A DNA stretch of 12,068 nucleotides from Candidatus Moraniibacteriota bacterium (GCA_027039165.1 JALWEZ010000123.1:1-12068); one strand, 5' to 3'. Shown: positions 1 through 6,442, counted from the first letter of the stretch. Notes: generated by a model not told the origin, from the letters alone. Made by a program: numbers and translations.

Positions 1-681
1 GGTTTAAACTGTATTTTTGAAGATATCGGCGAAGGAAAAATAGTTGATGAAGAATATGTTGAAGATAGAATCTGGGAAGAAGTCTGGAAAGAGGATTTTA
101 AACCTATAAAAATACCGCCGTTTATAATCATTCCAGAGTGGGAAATTTACAAAGGCGATGAATTTATTCCAATAAAAATAAAAGTAGGAATGTCTTTTGG
201 AACAGGAATGCACGCTACTACACAGCTTGTGTTATCACTTTTACCAAAATACATAAAAGAAGGAGATACAGTCCTTGATGTTGGATGTGGAACTGGAATA
301 TTAGGAATTGGTGCTTTTAAATTAGGAGCTTCAAAGGTTGATACAGTTGATATAGATGAGAAGGCAATAGAAGAATGTAAAATCAATGCGTGGGAAAATG
401 AAGTAAAAGTTCAATGTAAGTTAGGAAGTATAGAACAGATTGAAGGTGTATATGACGTTGTGTTAGCGAACCTTCAGATAGATATTTTCAGAAAATATTT
501 TAAAGACATTGTTAAACATTTTGATAAATATCTTATTATTTCTGGAATTTTTAAAAATGAAAAAGACGAGTTGCTAAAATTGGCAGAAGAAAATAATTTA
601 AAGTTAGTAGAACACAAATCAAAACCAGAATCGGAGAAAAAAATAGAAGATTTATGGCATAGTTTTGTGTTTGAAAAATAA
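1..681 (+). CDS. prmA: Ribosomal protein L11 methyltransferase, 5'-truncated by window edge
   Basis: The reading frame is open from base 1, so 226 C-terminal residues are present and the true start lies outside the window. PrmA trimethylates ribosomal protein L11 in the cytoplasm, using S-adenosylmethionine. The family hallmarks are visible: the GMSFGTGMHATTQL segment (PrmA proteins usually read FGTGxHxTT), SAM-binding motif I DVGCGTGILGIGAFKLGA, the acidic loop VDIDEKAI, and VLANLQIDIF, which matches the catalytic-loop region usually written ANIL. The C-terminal half is a complete class I methyltransferase fold. The methionine at 190 lies inside the FGTG motif and is not a start. deoC follows after 17 bases, so the two are probably co-transcribed. 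The gene belongs to the left, non-Patescibacterial arm. Very sure of the family. Confidence 0.93.
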   Translation, partial: GLNCIFEDIGEGKIVDEEYVEDRIWEEVWKEDFKPIKIPPFIIIPEWEIYKGDEFIPIKIKVGMSFGTGMHATTQLVLSLLPKYIKEGDTVLDVGCGTGILGIGAFKLGASKVDTVDIDEKAIEECKINAWENEVKVQCKLGSIEQIEGVYDVVLANLQIDIFRKYFKDIVKHFDKYLIISGIFKNEKDELLKLAEENNLKLVEHKSKPESEKKIEDLWHSFVFEK

Positions 682-698
682 AAAATTAGGTAAAACTG

Positions 699-1352
699 AT
701 GGAAACTGCAATAGATATTGCAAAATACATAGACCACTCACTACTTAAACCAACGGCAACATATTCTGACATAGAAAAAGCATGTAAAGAGGCTACCGAG
801 TATGGATTTTATTCTGTATGTGTAAACCCATTTCATGTCAGAAGAATTCGTGAAATTTTAAAAGATACAGATGTAAAAATATGCACAGTTATAGGATTTC
901 CGCTAGGTGCAAACACCTTAAAAACAAAGCTGATAGAAGCTACTTCTGCACAAATGGACGGAGCAGATGAGCTTGACATTGTGTGGAATATAGGTGCTTT
1001 TAAATCAGGAGATTACAGCTATGTTTTAGAAGAGATCAGAACGTTAGTTTGCTATACAGAAAACTGCATTCATAAAATAATAGTAGAAACTGCGTATCTA
1101 ACAGAAGAAGAAAAGAAAAAAGCAGTAGAGATCGTTATAGAATCAGGTGCAGAATTTATAAAAACATCAACAGGTTTTGCTCCAGAAGGTGCAAAAATCG
1201 AAGATGTAAAACTTTTCAAAGAACTATCTAAAGGAAAAATAAAGATAAAGGCGGCAGGTGGAATAAGAGATTTTAAGACCGCCGTAGAAATGATAAAAGC
1301 AGGGGCAGATAGGATCGGGACAAGTCATAGTTTGGAGATAATAAAAGGTTGA
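699..1352 (+). CDS. deoC: Deoxyribose-phosphate aldolase
   Basis: DeoC reversibly cleaves 2-deoxyribose 5-phosphate to glyceraldehyde 3-phosphate and acetaldehyde, in cytoplasmic deoxynucleoside salvage. The 217-residue protein has the normal length of the short bacterial form and is a complete TIM barrel. Visible motifs are IDHSLLKPTAT (11-21), VCVNPFHV (40-47), IGFPLGANTLKTKL (65-78), GADELDIVW (88-96, with D93 as the expected catalytic aspartate), FIKTSTGF (153-160, K155 the expected Schiff-base lysine), IKAAGGIR (183-190, K184 the second active-site lysine) and the phosphate-binding end GADRIGTSHS (202-211). The ATG at 699 has a weak TAGGT ribosome-binding-like sequence a few bases upstream. 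It sits 17 bases after prmA and 10 bases before the PAS-GGDEF-EAL gene, so the three form an operon-like block. It ends in TGA, unlike every right-arm gene. Confidence 0.97.
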   Translation: METAIDIAKYIDHSLLKPTATYSDIEKACKEATEYGFYSVCVNPFHVRRIREILKDTDVKICTVIGFPLGANTLKTKLIEATSAQMDGADELDIVWNIGAFKSGDYSYVLEEIRTLVCYTENCIHKIIVETAYLTEEEKKKAVEIVIESGAEFIKTSTGFAPEGAKIEDVKLFKELSKGKIKIKAAGGIRDFKTAVEMIKAGADRIGTSHSLEIIKG

Positions 1353-1362
1353 ACTTTATAAA

Positions 1363-2949
1363 ATGACAAAAAAAACAACTAAGAGGCTTGAAGATCATTT
1401 TGAAAACTTTAACAGTATTTCGGAGATTTTTCTAACATTTGCAGATCTATCACCAGCAGGGATTTATCTTTATCAAGACGGAAAATTCATTTACGTAAAT
1501 AAAGCAGGTGAAAAAATCTCAGGTTATACAATAGATGAGCTAAAAGGAATGGAACTGCTATCATTAATACATCCTGAAGACCATGAAACAGTAAAAAAAA
1601 TAATGGAAAGAAGAGAAAAAGGTGAAAAGTTAGAAGCTCATCACTATCTAAGAATAAAACATAAAAATGGAGGATACCGTAATCTTTATGTGGTTTCAAA
1701 TACAGTTATGTACAAAGGAAAACCAGCTGGTATCGGAATTGCCCTTGATATTACAGAAAAGAATGATCTTCAAGAAAAGTTGGCATACCTCTCCTCCCAC
1801 GATGAATTAACTGGACTTTACAACAGAAATTTTTTAATAGAAGAGTTTAAAGAACTGATAAACCTTGCAAAATCTAATCAATACTCATTGGCATTTCTTT
1901 ATATAGATATTGTTAGATTTAAAGAGATTATAAACATTTACGGTCACTCGACAGGTGATTTTATTTTAAAAGAGATAGGACAACAGTTAAAAAAATCTTT
2001 AAAAGAAGATTATGTGATTGGTAGATTAAGTGGTGATAAGTTTGGTGTGGTTATTCCTAAATTAGAAAAAATAGAAAATGTTTCAAAAGTTGCAGAAAAG
2101 ATAATAAATATTTTAGAAAATCATATAAGGTTAGACAACAAAGAAGTGCCGCTTACAGCAAGTATAGGGATCACAATTTATCCTTATGATGGGAAAACTG
2201 TAGAAGAACTGATAAAAAATGCAGAAATAGCTATGAACCACGCAAAGAAAATTTCTAAAAAAGAAAACAGAAGCAAATATATGTTTTTTTCTTATAAATT
2301 AGGAAAACAGATAGAAGAAAAAATCAAACTAAAAGAGTTGTTAAAAACTTCCTTAAAATACAATAAAGATGAGTTTCTTTTATACTATCAGCCTATAGTG
2401 AATTTAAAAACAGGTAGATTAGAAGGTTTCGAAGCATTAGTTAGATGGAAAAGTGAAAAATTTGGCATATTACCATCAGAAAAATTTATACAGATAGCTG
2501 AAGAAACAGGCGAAATCATAAATTTAGGTAAACTAATAATAGAAAAAGCGGTTAATCATTTACAAATTTTAGATGAAAAAGGATTCAAAAATTTTAAAGT
2601 TGCGATAAATATCTCCTCAGAACAGTTGAAATCAGAAAGTTTTATAAAACATGTCAGCAAAATCACAGAAAATCTATCTAAAAAAGACAGAATAATTCTT
2701 TGGACATTGGGAATAACTGGTGAATCTGGTGAAGTTGCTGATCATCTCAAAAAGGCTCTCAGAGGAGATTGTTCGATTGAAGATAAGAAAGAAGACTTAA
2801 TAAAAGAAATAGGAGACGTTATGTGGTACGGGGCACTTTTGGCTGATGAATTAGGTGTTTCACTAGAAGAGGTGGCAAAAATAAACATAAATAAGTTATC
2901 ATCTAGAAAAATGAGAGGAAAAATGATGGGAAGTGGAGATAATAGATAA
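1363..2949 (+). CDS. Chimeric ORF: PAS-GGDEF-truncated EAL joined to MazG-like domain
   Basis: This 528-residue frame contains two unrelated proteins. Residues 27-135 are a PAS/PAC sensor (SGYTIDELKG, HPEDHE, DITEKNDLQEKL). Residues 140-310 are a GGDEF domain whose signature is degraded to SGDKF (223-227). Its DxD loop reads DIVRF (182-186), so cyclase activity is unlikely. Residues ~323-446 are the first half of an EAL phosphodiesterase: YYQPIVNLKTG, EALVRW (357-362) and AINISSEQL (414-422). The EAL domain stops at DRIIL (442-446), exactly where ELTES would be expected. The catalytic second half (DDFGTG, lysine, glutamate and QGY motifs) is absent. From W447 on it is MazG-like. There are no membrane segments, so the left protein was cytoplasmic. 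The ATG at 1363 follows deoC by 10 bases. I read the ORF as an assembly chimera of two broken genes, although a real fusion cannot be excluded from sequence alone. Confidence 0.85.
   Translation: MTKKTTKRLEDHFENFNSISEIFLTFADLSPAGIYLYQDGKFIYVNKAGEKISGYTIDELKGMELLSLIHPEDHETVKKIMERREKGEKLEAHHYLRIKHKNGGYRNLYVVSNTVMYKGKPAGIGIALDITEKNDLQEKLAYLSSHDELTGLYNRNFLIEEFKELINLAKSNQYSLAFLYIDIVRFKEIINIYGHSTGDFILKEIGQQLKKSLKEDYVIGRLSGDKFGVVIPKLEKIENVSKVAEKIINILENHIRLDNKEVPLTASIGITIYPYDGKTVEELIKNAEIAMNHAKKISKKENRSKYMFFSYKLGKQIEEKIKLKELLKTSLKYNKDEFLLYYQPIVNLKTGRLEGFEALVRWKSEKFGILPSEKFIQIAEETGEIINLGKLIIEKAVNHLQILDEKGFKNFKVAINISSEQLKSESFIKHVSKITENLSKKDRIILWTLGITGESGEVADHLKKALRGDCSIEDKKEDLIKEIGDVMWYGALLADELGVSLEEVAKININKLSSRKMRGKMMGSGDNR
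2680..2706. other. Probable chimeric junction between two genomes
   Basis: The protein changes family here. Upstream codons give an EAL domain up to SKKDRIIL, and downstream codons give LWTLGITGESGEVAD of a MazG-like protein. EAL proteins commonly run as ...IILELTES and MazG-like ones as ...IILxTLGxxGExGEV, so the codons for DRIIL could belong to either parent. This is the kind of short shared sequence that misleads a de Bruijn assembler. Gene style also differs across the point: a tight operon with weak SD-like sequences and a TGA stop on the left, SD-less genes with extended -10 promoters on the right. No transposase, terminal repeat, tRNA or integrase marks the point. The exact base cannot be fixed. 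Confidence 0.75.
2686..2949 (+). pseudogene. MazG-like nucleotide pyrophosphohydrolase, N-terminally truncated
   Basis: Residues ~442-528 of the chimeric frame are the C-terminal part of a MazG-like all-alpha NTP pyrophosphohydrolase, a house-cleaning enzyme that hydrolyses (often non-canonical) nucleoside triphosphates to the monophosphate and pyrophosphate. The metal-binding signature ExxE-12/28-ExxD is intact: E454 and E457 in GESGEVAD, then E482 and D485 in EIGDVMWY, with 24 residues between the two pairs. The protein ends in the typical SSRKMRGKMMGSGDNR tail. The first helix (usually about 20-30 residues, with its own start) is missing because of the join, so the native gene in its source genome should begin upstream of anything seen here. 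It is the first gene of the right arm, with a pilin 55 bases downstream. The family call is secure; the native start and N-terminus are unknown. Confidence 0.82.
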
Positions 2950-2950
2950 C

Positions 2951-2979
2951 TGTATTTCTGTGTGATTTTGTGAGATAAT
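2951..2979 (+). promoter_or_regulatory. Extended -10 promoter for the pilin gene
   Basis: TGA followed by GATAAT at 2974-2979 makes an extended -10 element with one mismatch to TATAAT. The -35 position 17 bases upstream (TGTATT, 2951-2956) is poor. The pilin ATG is 25 bases past the -10 element, matching the spacing seen at other right-arm genes. Confidence 0.45.
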
Positions 2980-3004
2980 AAAAATAAGAATAAATAAAAA
3001 TAAA

Positions 3005-3403
3005 ATGAAAAAAGGTTTTACTTTAATAGAACTACTTGTGGTTATAGCTATAATTGGAATTTTAGCTTCTATAACGTTGGTGTCATTAGCCTCAGGACGA
3101 AAAAAAGCTTCTATCGCAGCTTTTAAGACTAGTGTGGGAAGTCTTGCAGCAGCAATGAGTATAGAATGTGAAGGTAATCCAGCGACTATTGCTAATGTGG
3201 ATATTTCTAAATTGCAAGCAGATAACACCATAAGTTCAATTGATTATGCTCCACATGCAAGTGCGATAGATTCAAATTATACTTTATCTGATTGTAATAA
3301 TGGAAGTTTTACAGTTGATGTGTTTGGTACTTCCAAAAATAATAATTGTAAAGCTGTAATTATAAGAGAGGGCATAATAAAGTGGGATGGAGGTTGTTTG
3401 TAG
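3005..3403 (+). CDS. Type IV pilin-like protein with class III signal peptide
   Basis: The 132-residue protein begins MKKG|FTLIELLVVIAIIG, a textbook prepilin leader. Prepilin peptidase would cut after G4, the new N-terminal F5 would be methylated, and E9 is the conserved glutamate at mature position 5 used in pilus assembly. Residues 5-28 form the hydrophobic assembly helix, followed by a small polar globular domain. Four cysteines (C55, C97, C115, C131) could form two disulfides, the last closing a C-terminal loop. No pilus motor, platform or peptidase gene is adjacent, so whether this is a major pilin, a minor pilin or a secretion pseudopilin cannot be told. In Patescibacteria such pilins are usually linked to surface attachment or DNA uptake (inference). 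The AAAATAAA leader contains no Shine-Dalgarno sequence. A dedicated promoter lies just upstream. Confidence 0.93.
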   Translation: MKKGFTLIELLVVIAIIGILASITLVSLASGRKKASIAAFKTSVGSLAAAMSIECEGNPATIANVDISKLQADNTISSIDYAPHASAIDSNYTLSDCNNGSFTVDVFGTSKNNNCKAVIIREGIIKWDGGCL

Positions 3404-3420
3404 ACCTTATTTGATGTATT

Positions 3421-3449
3421 TTGAAAGTTTTTACTTCTCATGATATAAT
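3421..3449 (+). promoter_or_regulatory. Strong sigma-70-type promoter for the aminopeptidase-Nudix pair
   Basis: TTGAAA (3421-3426, one mismatch to TTGACA), a 17-base spacer, and a perfect TATAAT (3444-3449) preceded by TGA, giving an extended -10. The aminopeptidase ATG is 29 bases past the -10. This is the best promoter in the window. Confidence 0.8.
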
Positions 3450-3478
3450 CAAAAAATAAATACTGATAAATTAAGAAC

Positions 3479-4861
3479 ATGAAAATTGTAGTAAATGAAA
3501 AAAAAGCAAAGAATGAAGTAAAGGTGATATTTTCTCAGGATGTGGATAGTACTTGTCTTATAACAGGCAGAAAAGATGATGTCATAATGATTAAAACAGA
3601 AAAAGTGGAGCAAATGAATAGAAGGAAGTGGGCTTTACTTATTCGAAAAATTGTAGGAGAAATCAAAAAACATAAAATAGAAAATGCAAGAATTGTTTGG
3701 AATGAAATTACTGCATACAAGAATTTAGGTGAGAACTTAGGAGAAGTTTTTGCAAAAAATGCAATAATTGCAGATTATGAATTTAGAAAGTATAAAAAAA
3801 GACCAAAAGAGGGTTGGAAGGATATAAAAAAGATTGTAATAGAAGCAAAAGATAAAGATCAAGCTGAATTAAAGAAATCTACAAAAAAAGGAACTGTTGT
3901 AGCAAAGTATATAAATATTTCTAGAGATTTAGCAAATACACCAGGAAATGACATGACTCCAAAAATTTTGGCTTCAGAAACTAAAAAGATAATGAAAAAT
4001 TTAGCTAATGTGAATGTGAATGTTTTGGGAGAAAAACAAATAAAAGCTAAAAAAATGGGAGGAGTGATAGCAGTGGGACAAGGAAGTTCAAATGAAAGTC
4101 AGTTTATAATTATAACTTATAATGGAGCTAAGAGTAAATCAGAAAAACCTGTTGTGTTAGTCGGTAAAGGAGTTACATTTGATACAGGTGGAATAGATAC
4201 AAAGCCTTATCCTCATGCGCTTGATATGATGATGGATATGAGTGGAGGTGCTAGTGTAATTGCTACTATCGGAGCCTTGGCTGAGCTTAAAGTAAAGAAA
4301 AATATTGTAGTTTTGGTGCCTGCTGTAGAGAATATGCCAGATGGTGGAAGTTTCAGACCAGGAGATGTTATTAAAATGATGGATGGAACTACTGTTGAAG
4401 TAGGACACACTGACGCAGAGGGTAGACTTATACTAGCTGATGCGCTTAGCTATGCAAAAACTTTTAAACCGCAAAAAGTTATAGATGTAGCTACTCTTAC
4501 TGGAGCTTCTATGATGGCTTTGGGTGAGAGAGCTATGGCTGTATTTACAAGAGATGAAGAATTTGCCAAAGAAATTATTGAGTTAAGTGAAGAGTCTGGA
4601 GATTTTGCATGGAGACTTCCGCTTTGGGAAGAATATGAAGAAGAAATAAAAGGAAAGATTGCAGAGATTTCAAATATTGGTAGAAGTAATTATGGAGGAG
4701 CGATAACTGCTGCAACTTTTTTACATCATTTTGCTAAAGATTTCAAAAAGTGGGCGCACCTTGATATAGCACCAACTATGACTTCAATAGAGGGAGATTT
4801 CTTAACAAAAGGAGCAAAGGGACCAGGTGTTGCGTTACTTGTTAACTTACTAGATGATTAG
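3479..4861 (+). CDS. Leucyl aminopeptidase, peptidase family M17
   Basis: This is a cytosolic di-metal aminopeptidase that removes N-terminal residues from peptides; M17 enzymes are usually hexamers. The 460-residue protein has a divergent N-terminal domain (about 1-140) and a well conserved catalytic domain: SRDLANTPGNDMTP (148-161), VGKGVTFDTGG (228-238), MMDMSGGAS (251-259) and HTDAEGRLILADALSYA (310-326). All expected metal and catalytic residues are present with the spacing of E. coli PepA (from memory, constant offset of 40): K230, D235, K242, D253, D312, E314 and R316. The residues before TDAEGR are GH instead of the usual LN. It has its own strong promoter but no Shine-Dalgarno sequence. 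Its last 8 bases overlap the Nudix gene, implying translational coupling. With the peptide-binding protein at the right end it suggests a peptide-scavenging lifestyle. Confidence 0.96.
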   Translation: MKIVVNEKKAKNEVKVIFSQDVDSTCLITGRKDDVIMIKTEKVEQMNRRKWALLIRKIVGEIKKHKIENARIVWNEITAYKNLGENLGEVFAKNAIIADYEFRKYKKRPKEGWKDIKKIVIEAKDKDQAELKKSTKKGTVVAKYINISRDLANTPGNDMTPKILASETKKIMKNLANVNVNVLGEKQIKAKKMGGVIAVGQGSSNESQFIIITYNGAKSKSEKPVVLVGKGVTFDTGGIDTKPYPHALDMMMDMSGGASVIATIGALAELKVKKNIVVLVPAVENMPDGGSFRPGDVIKMMDGTTVEVGHTDAEGRLILADALSYAKTFKPQKVIDVATLTGASMMALGERAMAVFTRDEEFAKEIIELSEESGDFAWRLPLWEEYEEEIKGKIAEISNIGRSNYGGAITAATFLHHFAKDFKKWAHLDIAPTMTSIEGDFLTKGAKGPGVALLVNLLDD

Positions 4862-5450
4862 GATAAATAAAGATACAAAAAGCTATCACGAATTACAAAA
4901 AAATATTTGCGATAGTTTTTTTGATTATATTGAATTTTTTTCTGAAGAAAGGAAAAAATTAGAAAGACTTGAAAAATTTTTGACAAGTAAAGAAAAACTT
5001 AATTCTAGAAAAAACATGAGTGGCCACGTAACTGCTAGTGGAATTGTGGTAAATGATGATATGGAAATGTTACTAATATTTCACAGAGCAAGTAATAGAT
5101 ATTTGCAACCAGGTGGGCATGTTGATGATTGTGACGCAAGTGTGCACACTGCTGCACTTCGTGAAATTATAGAGGAAACTGGAATTAAAAAGGTGAGTTT
5201 ACATTCTTGGCACAAGGAGAATAATTTTCCTGTAAATATAGATATTCATAAAATTAATGCTAGACCTAAGAAGAATGAAGGAGAACATTTCCACTATGAT
5301 TATATGTATATTTTTCGCACAGATGAAGAAAATATAAATTTACAATTAGAAGAAGTCAGTGATTTCAGATGGATAAGTATAGAGAATTTACCAAATAGTG
5401 CTCATATAAAAACCAGCATAAAAAAAGCCCTAAATTTAGGTTTGCTGTAG
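4854..5450 (+). CDS. Nudix hydrolase
   Basis: Nudix enzymes hydrolyse nucleoside diphosphates linked to another group, using a metal held by the Nudix box. Here the box spans residues 88-111 as G-x5-D-x7-REIIEETGI; the first acidic position is Asp instead of Glu, while the catalytic REIIEE core is intact. Upstream strands contain VTASGIVV and LLIFHR. Downstream are a His/Asp-rich element (DIHKINA, then GEHFHYDYMY, 130-152) and a final FRWISIENLP strand. The extra region 1-55 is helical and charged with no recognised domain. Length is 198 residues. The substrate cannot be assigned; subfamilies with the DIHxIxA...HxHYD pattern are common in Patescibacteria in my recollection and remain uncharacterised. 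The ATG at 4854 lies inside the aminopeptidase stop region (8-base overlap), so the gene depends on the upstream transcript. Confidence 0.92.
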   Translation: MIRINKDTKSYHELQKNICDSFFDYIEFFSEERKKLERLEKFLTSKEKLNSRKNMSGHVTASGIVVNDDMEMLLIFHRASNRYLQPGGHVDDCDASVHTAALREIIEETGIKKVSLHSWHKENNFPVNIDIHKINARPKKNEGEHFHYDYMYIFRTDEENINLQLEEVSDFRWISIENLPNSAHIKTSIKKALNLGLL

Positions 5451-5474
5451 TTTATTATCAAAGTTATTCACATA

Positions 5475-5501
5475 TTGACAATTCTCAGGGGGGGGTAAAA
5501 T
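5475..5501 (+). promoter_or_regulatory. Promoter with G8 tract in its spacer
   Basis: A perfect TTGACA (5475-5480) is followed after 15 bases by TAAAAT (5496-5501, one mismatch). The 15-base spacer ends in eight consecutive Gs. The zinc-finger ATG is 28 bases past the -10, the same distance as at other right-arm genes, which supports the element choice. The spacer is 2 bases shorter than optimal and there is no TG extension, so output should depend on G-tract length. Confidence 0.55.
5488..5495 (+). repeat. G8 homopolymer, candidate slippage tract
   Basis: Eight uninterrupted Gs in an AT-rich intergenic region, lying between the -35 and -10 elements of the promoter for the small zinc-finger gene. 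It is the only long G or C run in the window. It could vary in length by slipped-strand mispairing, or its length could be a sequencing artefact. Confidence 0.85.
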
Positions 5502-5529
5502 TAAAGTGTAATAGGTTAATAATAAAATT

Positions 5530-5700
5530 ATGGCAACATGTTCACATTGTAAAGGTACTGGTGCTGCAGATTGTCCTCGTTGTAAGGGAGAGGGTAGGAT
5601 TTGGAAGACTAGTATTGGAAGTGGAAAAATTTCATGTCCAACTTGTAGTGCTTCAGGTAAAGTAAAATGTGGTGTTTGTAATGGTACTGGTAGAATTTAA
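5530..5700 (+). CDS. Small DnaJ-type zinc-finger protein, CxxCxGxG repeats
   Basis: This 56-residue ORF carries four Cys-pair motifs: CSHCKGTG (C4, C7), CPRCKGEG (C15, C18), CPTCSASG (C36, C39) and CGVCNGTG (C47, C50). Three are perfect CxxCxGxG and the third is CxxCxxxG. Spacing between motifs (11, 18 and 11 residues from one pair to the next) resembles the central cysteine-rich domain of DnaJ, where motifs I+IV and II+III each bind one zinc. The 18-residue gap here, containing WKTSIGSG, corresponds to the DnaJ turn. There is no J-domain, G/F linker or substrate-binding domain, and no signal peptide. The protein should be a free two-zinc module in the cytoplasm, perhaps a redox or chaperone accessory; the function is unknown. 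The leader is AATAATAAAATT with no Shine-Dalgarno sequence. It has its own poly-G promoter and a terminator just downstream, so it is a monocistronic unit. Confidence 0.85.
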   Translation: MATCSHCKGTGAADCPRCKGEGRIWKTSIGSGKISCPTCSASGKVKCGVCNGTGRI

Positions 5701-5733
5701 GTTGCGAATCTCTAATTGAGATAAATAAAAAAC

Positions 5734-5763
5734 AACAAAAGGGAATTAATCTCTTTTGTTTTT
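5734..5763. terminator. Bidirectional intrinsic terminator
   Basis: AACAAAAGGG (5734-5743) pairs with CTCTTTTGTT (5751-5760) to give a 10-pair stem with one G-U and a 7-base AATTAAT loop. On the plus strand it runs into TTTTT and then TTTTT again near 5767. On the minus strand it is followed by the complement of the A-rich tract at 5727-5732, another U-run. It sits between convergent genes, the zinc-finger gene (+) and the exonuclease (-), and would end both. Confidence 0.75.
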
Positions 5764-5797
5764 AATGTTTTTGATTTAGATAATTTTGGGATATGAA

Positions 5798-6376
5798 TTA
5801 GAAAGGAAGGGTGTAATTTATAGATTGTCCTTTTGCTTTTTTGTCCCAGTCTGATGTGTCTAGTGGAATTTCTGCTACATCTAATAAGTCTTTGTATTTT
5901 AATTTTTGATGTTTGAGAGCATATTCATATACATCTTTTGTTACTTTCACATCATCTCTACAGTATTTTTCAATTTTATCAATTTCACCAGCTCGCCACC
6001 ATTCAATAGCTTGAAGACCATGTCCACTTTTTCCAACTCCGATAGTTGCTTCAGCGACATTATCAAGACGTATAGAGCGTCCAAGTGATTTTTTGATTTC
6101 CTTTAGTAGATCCAATGAAGCTATTGCGGTTAATTCTCCAGGATAGTATTTGTCAAGTAGTGGTATATCAAAATGATCTGAGTTGTATCCTATTAGTAAA
6201 TCAGTTTCTTCAAGAATTGGCCAAAGGTCTGCCATATTTTCTTCGGTAAATGTTTTATATTTTTCATCTTTATAATCATATATTACTAAGAGTGAAATAT
6301 CTAAATCTCTTGCTTTATTGGAACCAACTTCTTGAAATGTGTTTTTTGTTTCTATATCAAATACAATTTTTCGCAT
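5798..6376 (-). CDS. DEDDy-type 3'-5' exonuclease, ribonuclease H-like fold
   Basis: The 192-residue protein matches the stand-alone exonuclease fold related to the proofreading domains of DNA polymerases. It shows FDIET (ExoI: D7, E9), IGYNSDHFDIPLL (62-74; ExoII, D70) and YCRDDVKVTKDV (138-149; ExoIII YxxxD, Y138 and D142), so the four acidic metal ligands and the catalytic tyrosine are all present. The region between ExoII and ExoIII (KSLGRSIRLDNVAEATIGVGKSGHG) resembles the predicted 3'-5' exonucleases sometimes grouped as RNase_H_2 or PolB-exo-like. The substrate (DNA or RNA, repair or turnover) cannot be told. There are no membrane segments. It is the only minus-strand gene found, convergent with the zinc-finger gene and divergent from the C39-like peptidase. 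The leader of roughly 60 bases is AT-rich, has no Shine-Dalgarno sequence and contains an inverted repeat. Confidence 0.88.
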   Translation of the reverse strand: MRKIVFDIETKNTFQEVGSNKARDLDISLLVIYDYKDEKYKTFTEENMADLWPILEETDLLIGYNSDHFDIPLLDKYYPGELTAIASLDLLKEIKKSLGRSIRLDNVAEATIGVGKSGHGLQAIEWWRAGEIDKIEKYCRDDVKVTKDVYEYALKHQKLKYKDLLDVAEIPLDTSDWDKKAKGQSINYTLPF

Positions 6377-6406
6377 AATATATAGATTGGTTAATAATTA
6401 ATATTA

Positions 6407-6429
6407 AAAATTCTAATTAAAAGAATTTT
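6407..6429. repeat. 8-bp inverted repeat in exonuclease leader
   Basis: AAAATTCT (6407-6414) and AGAATTTT (6422-6429) are perfect complements around a 7-base AT loop. The repeat lies in the predicted 5' leader of the minus-strand exonuclease mRNA, within about 10 bases of the expected transcript start. It could be an AT-rich 5' stem-loop or an operator; in such AT-rich DNA chance is also possible. Confidence 0.35.
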
Positions 6430-6442
6430 GTGTGTTTTTATT

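Noticed and set aside
1363..2949. A novel PAS-GGDEF-EAL-MazG signalling enzyme
   Set aside because: Both halves are truncated at the same point, the EAL catalytic core is missing, and taxonomic character changes across the join. A chimera explains this better than a real fusion.
2600..3005. Mobile element or prophage boundary explaining the change at the join
   Set aside because: No transposase, integrase, tRNA, direct repeat or terminal inverted repeat is visible around the join.
4157..4410. Long antisense frames opposite the aminopeptidase and other genes
   Set aside because: They are low-complexity shadows without recognisable domains, opposite strongly conserved coding sequence.
5428..5450. 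Palindrome CCTAAATTTAGG as a terminator for the Nudix gene
   Set aside because: It lies inside the coding region, has an AT-only centre needing a loop, and no U-tract follows.
5708..5722. Small hairpin ATCTC-TAATT-GAGAT just after the zinc-finger stop
   Set aside because: The stem is only five pairs with no U-tract; the stronger hairpin at 5734-5763 accounts for termination.
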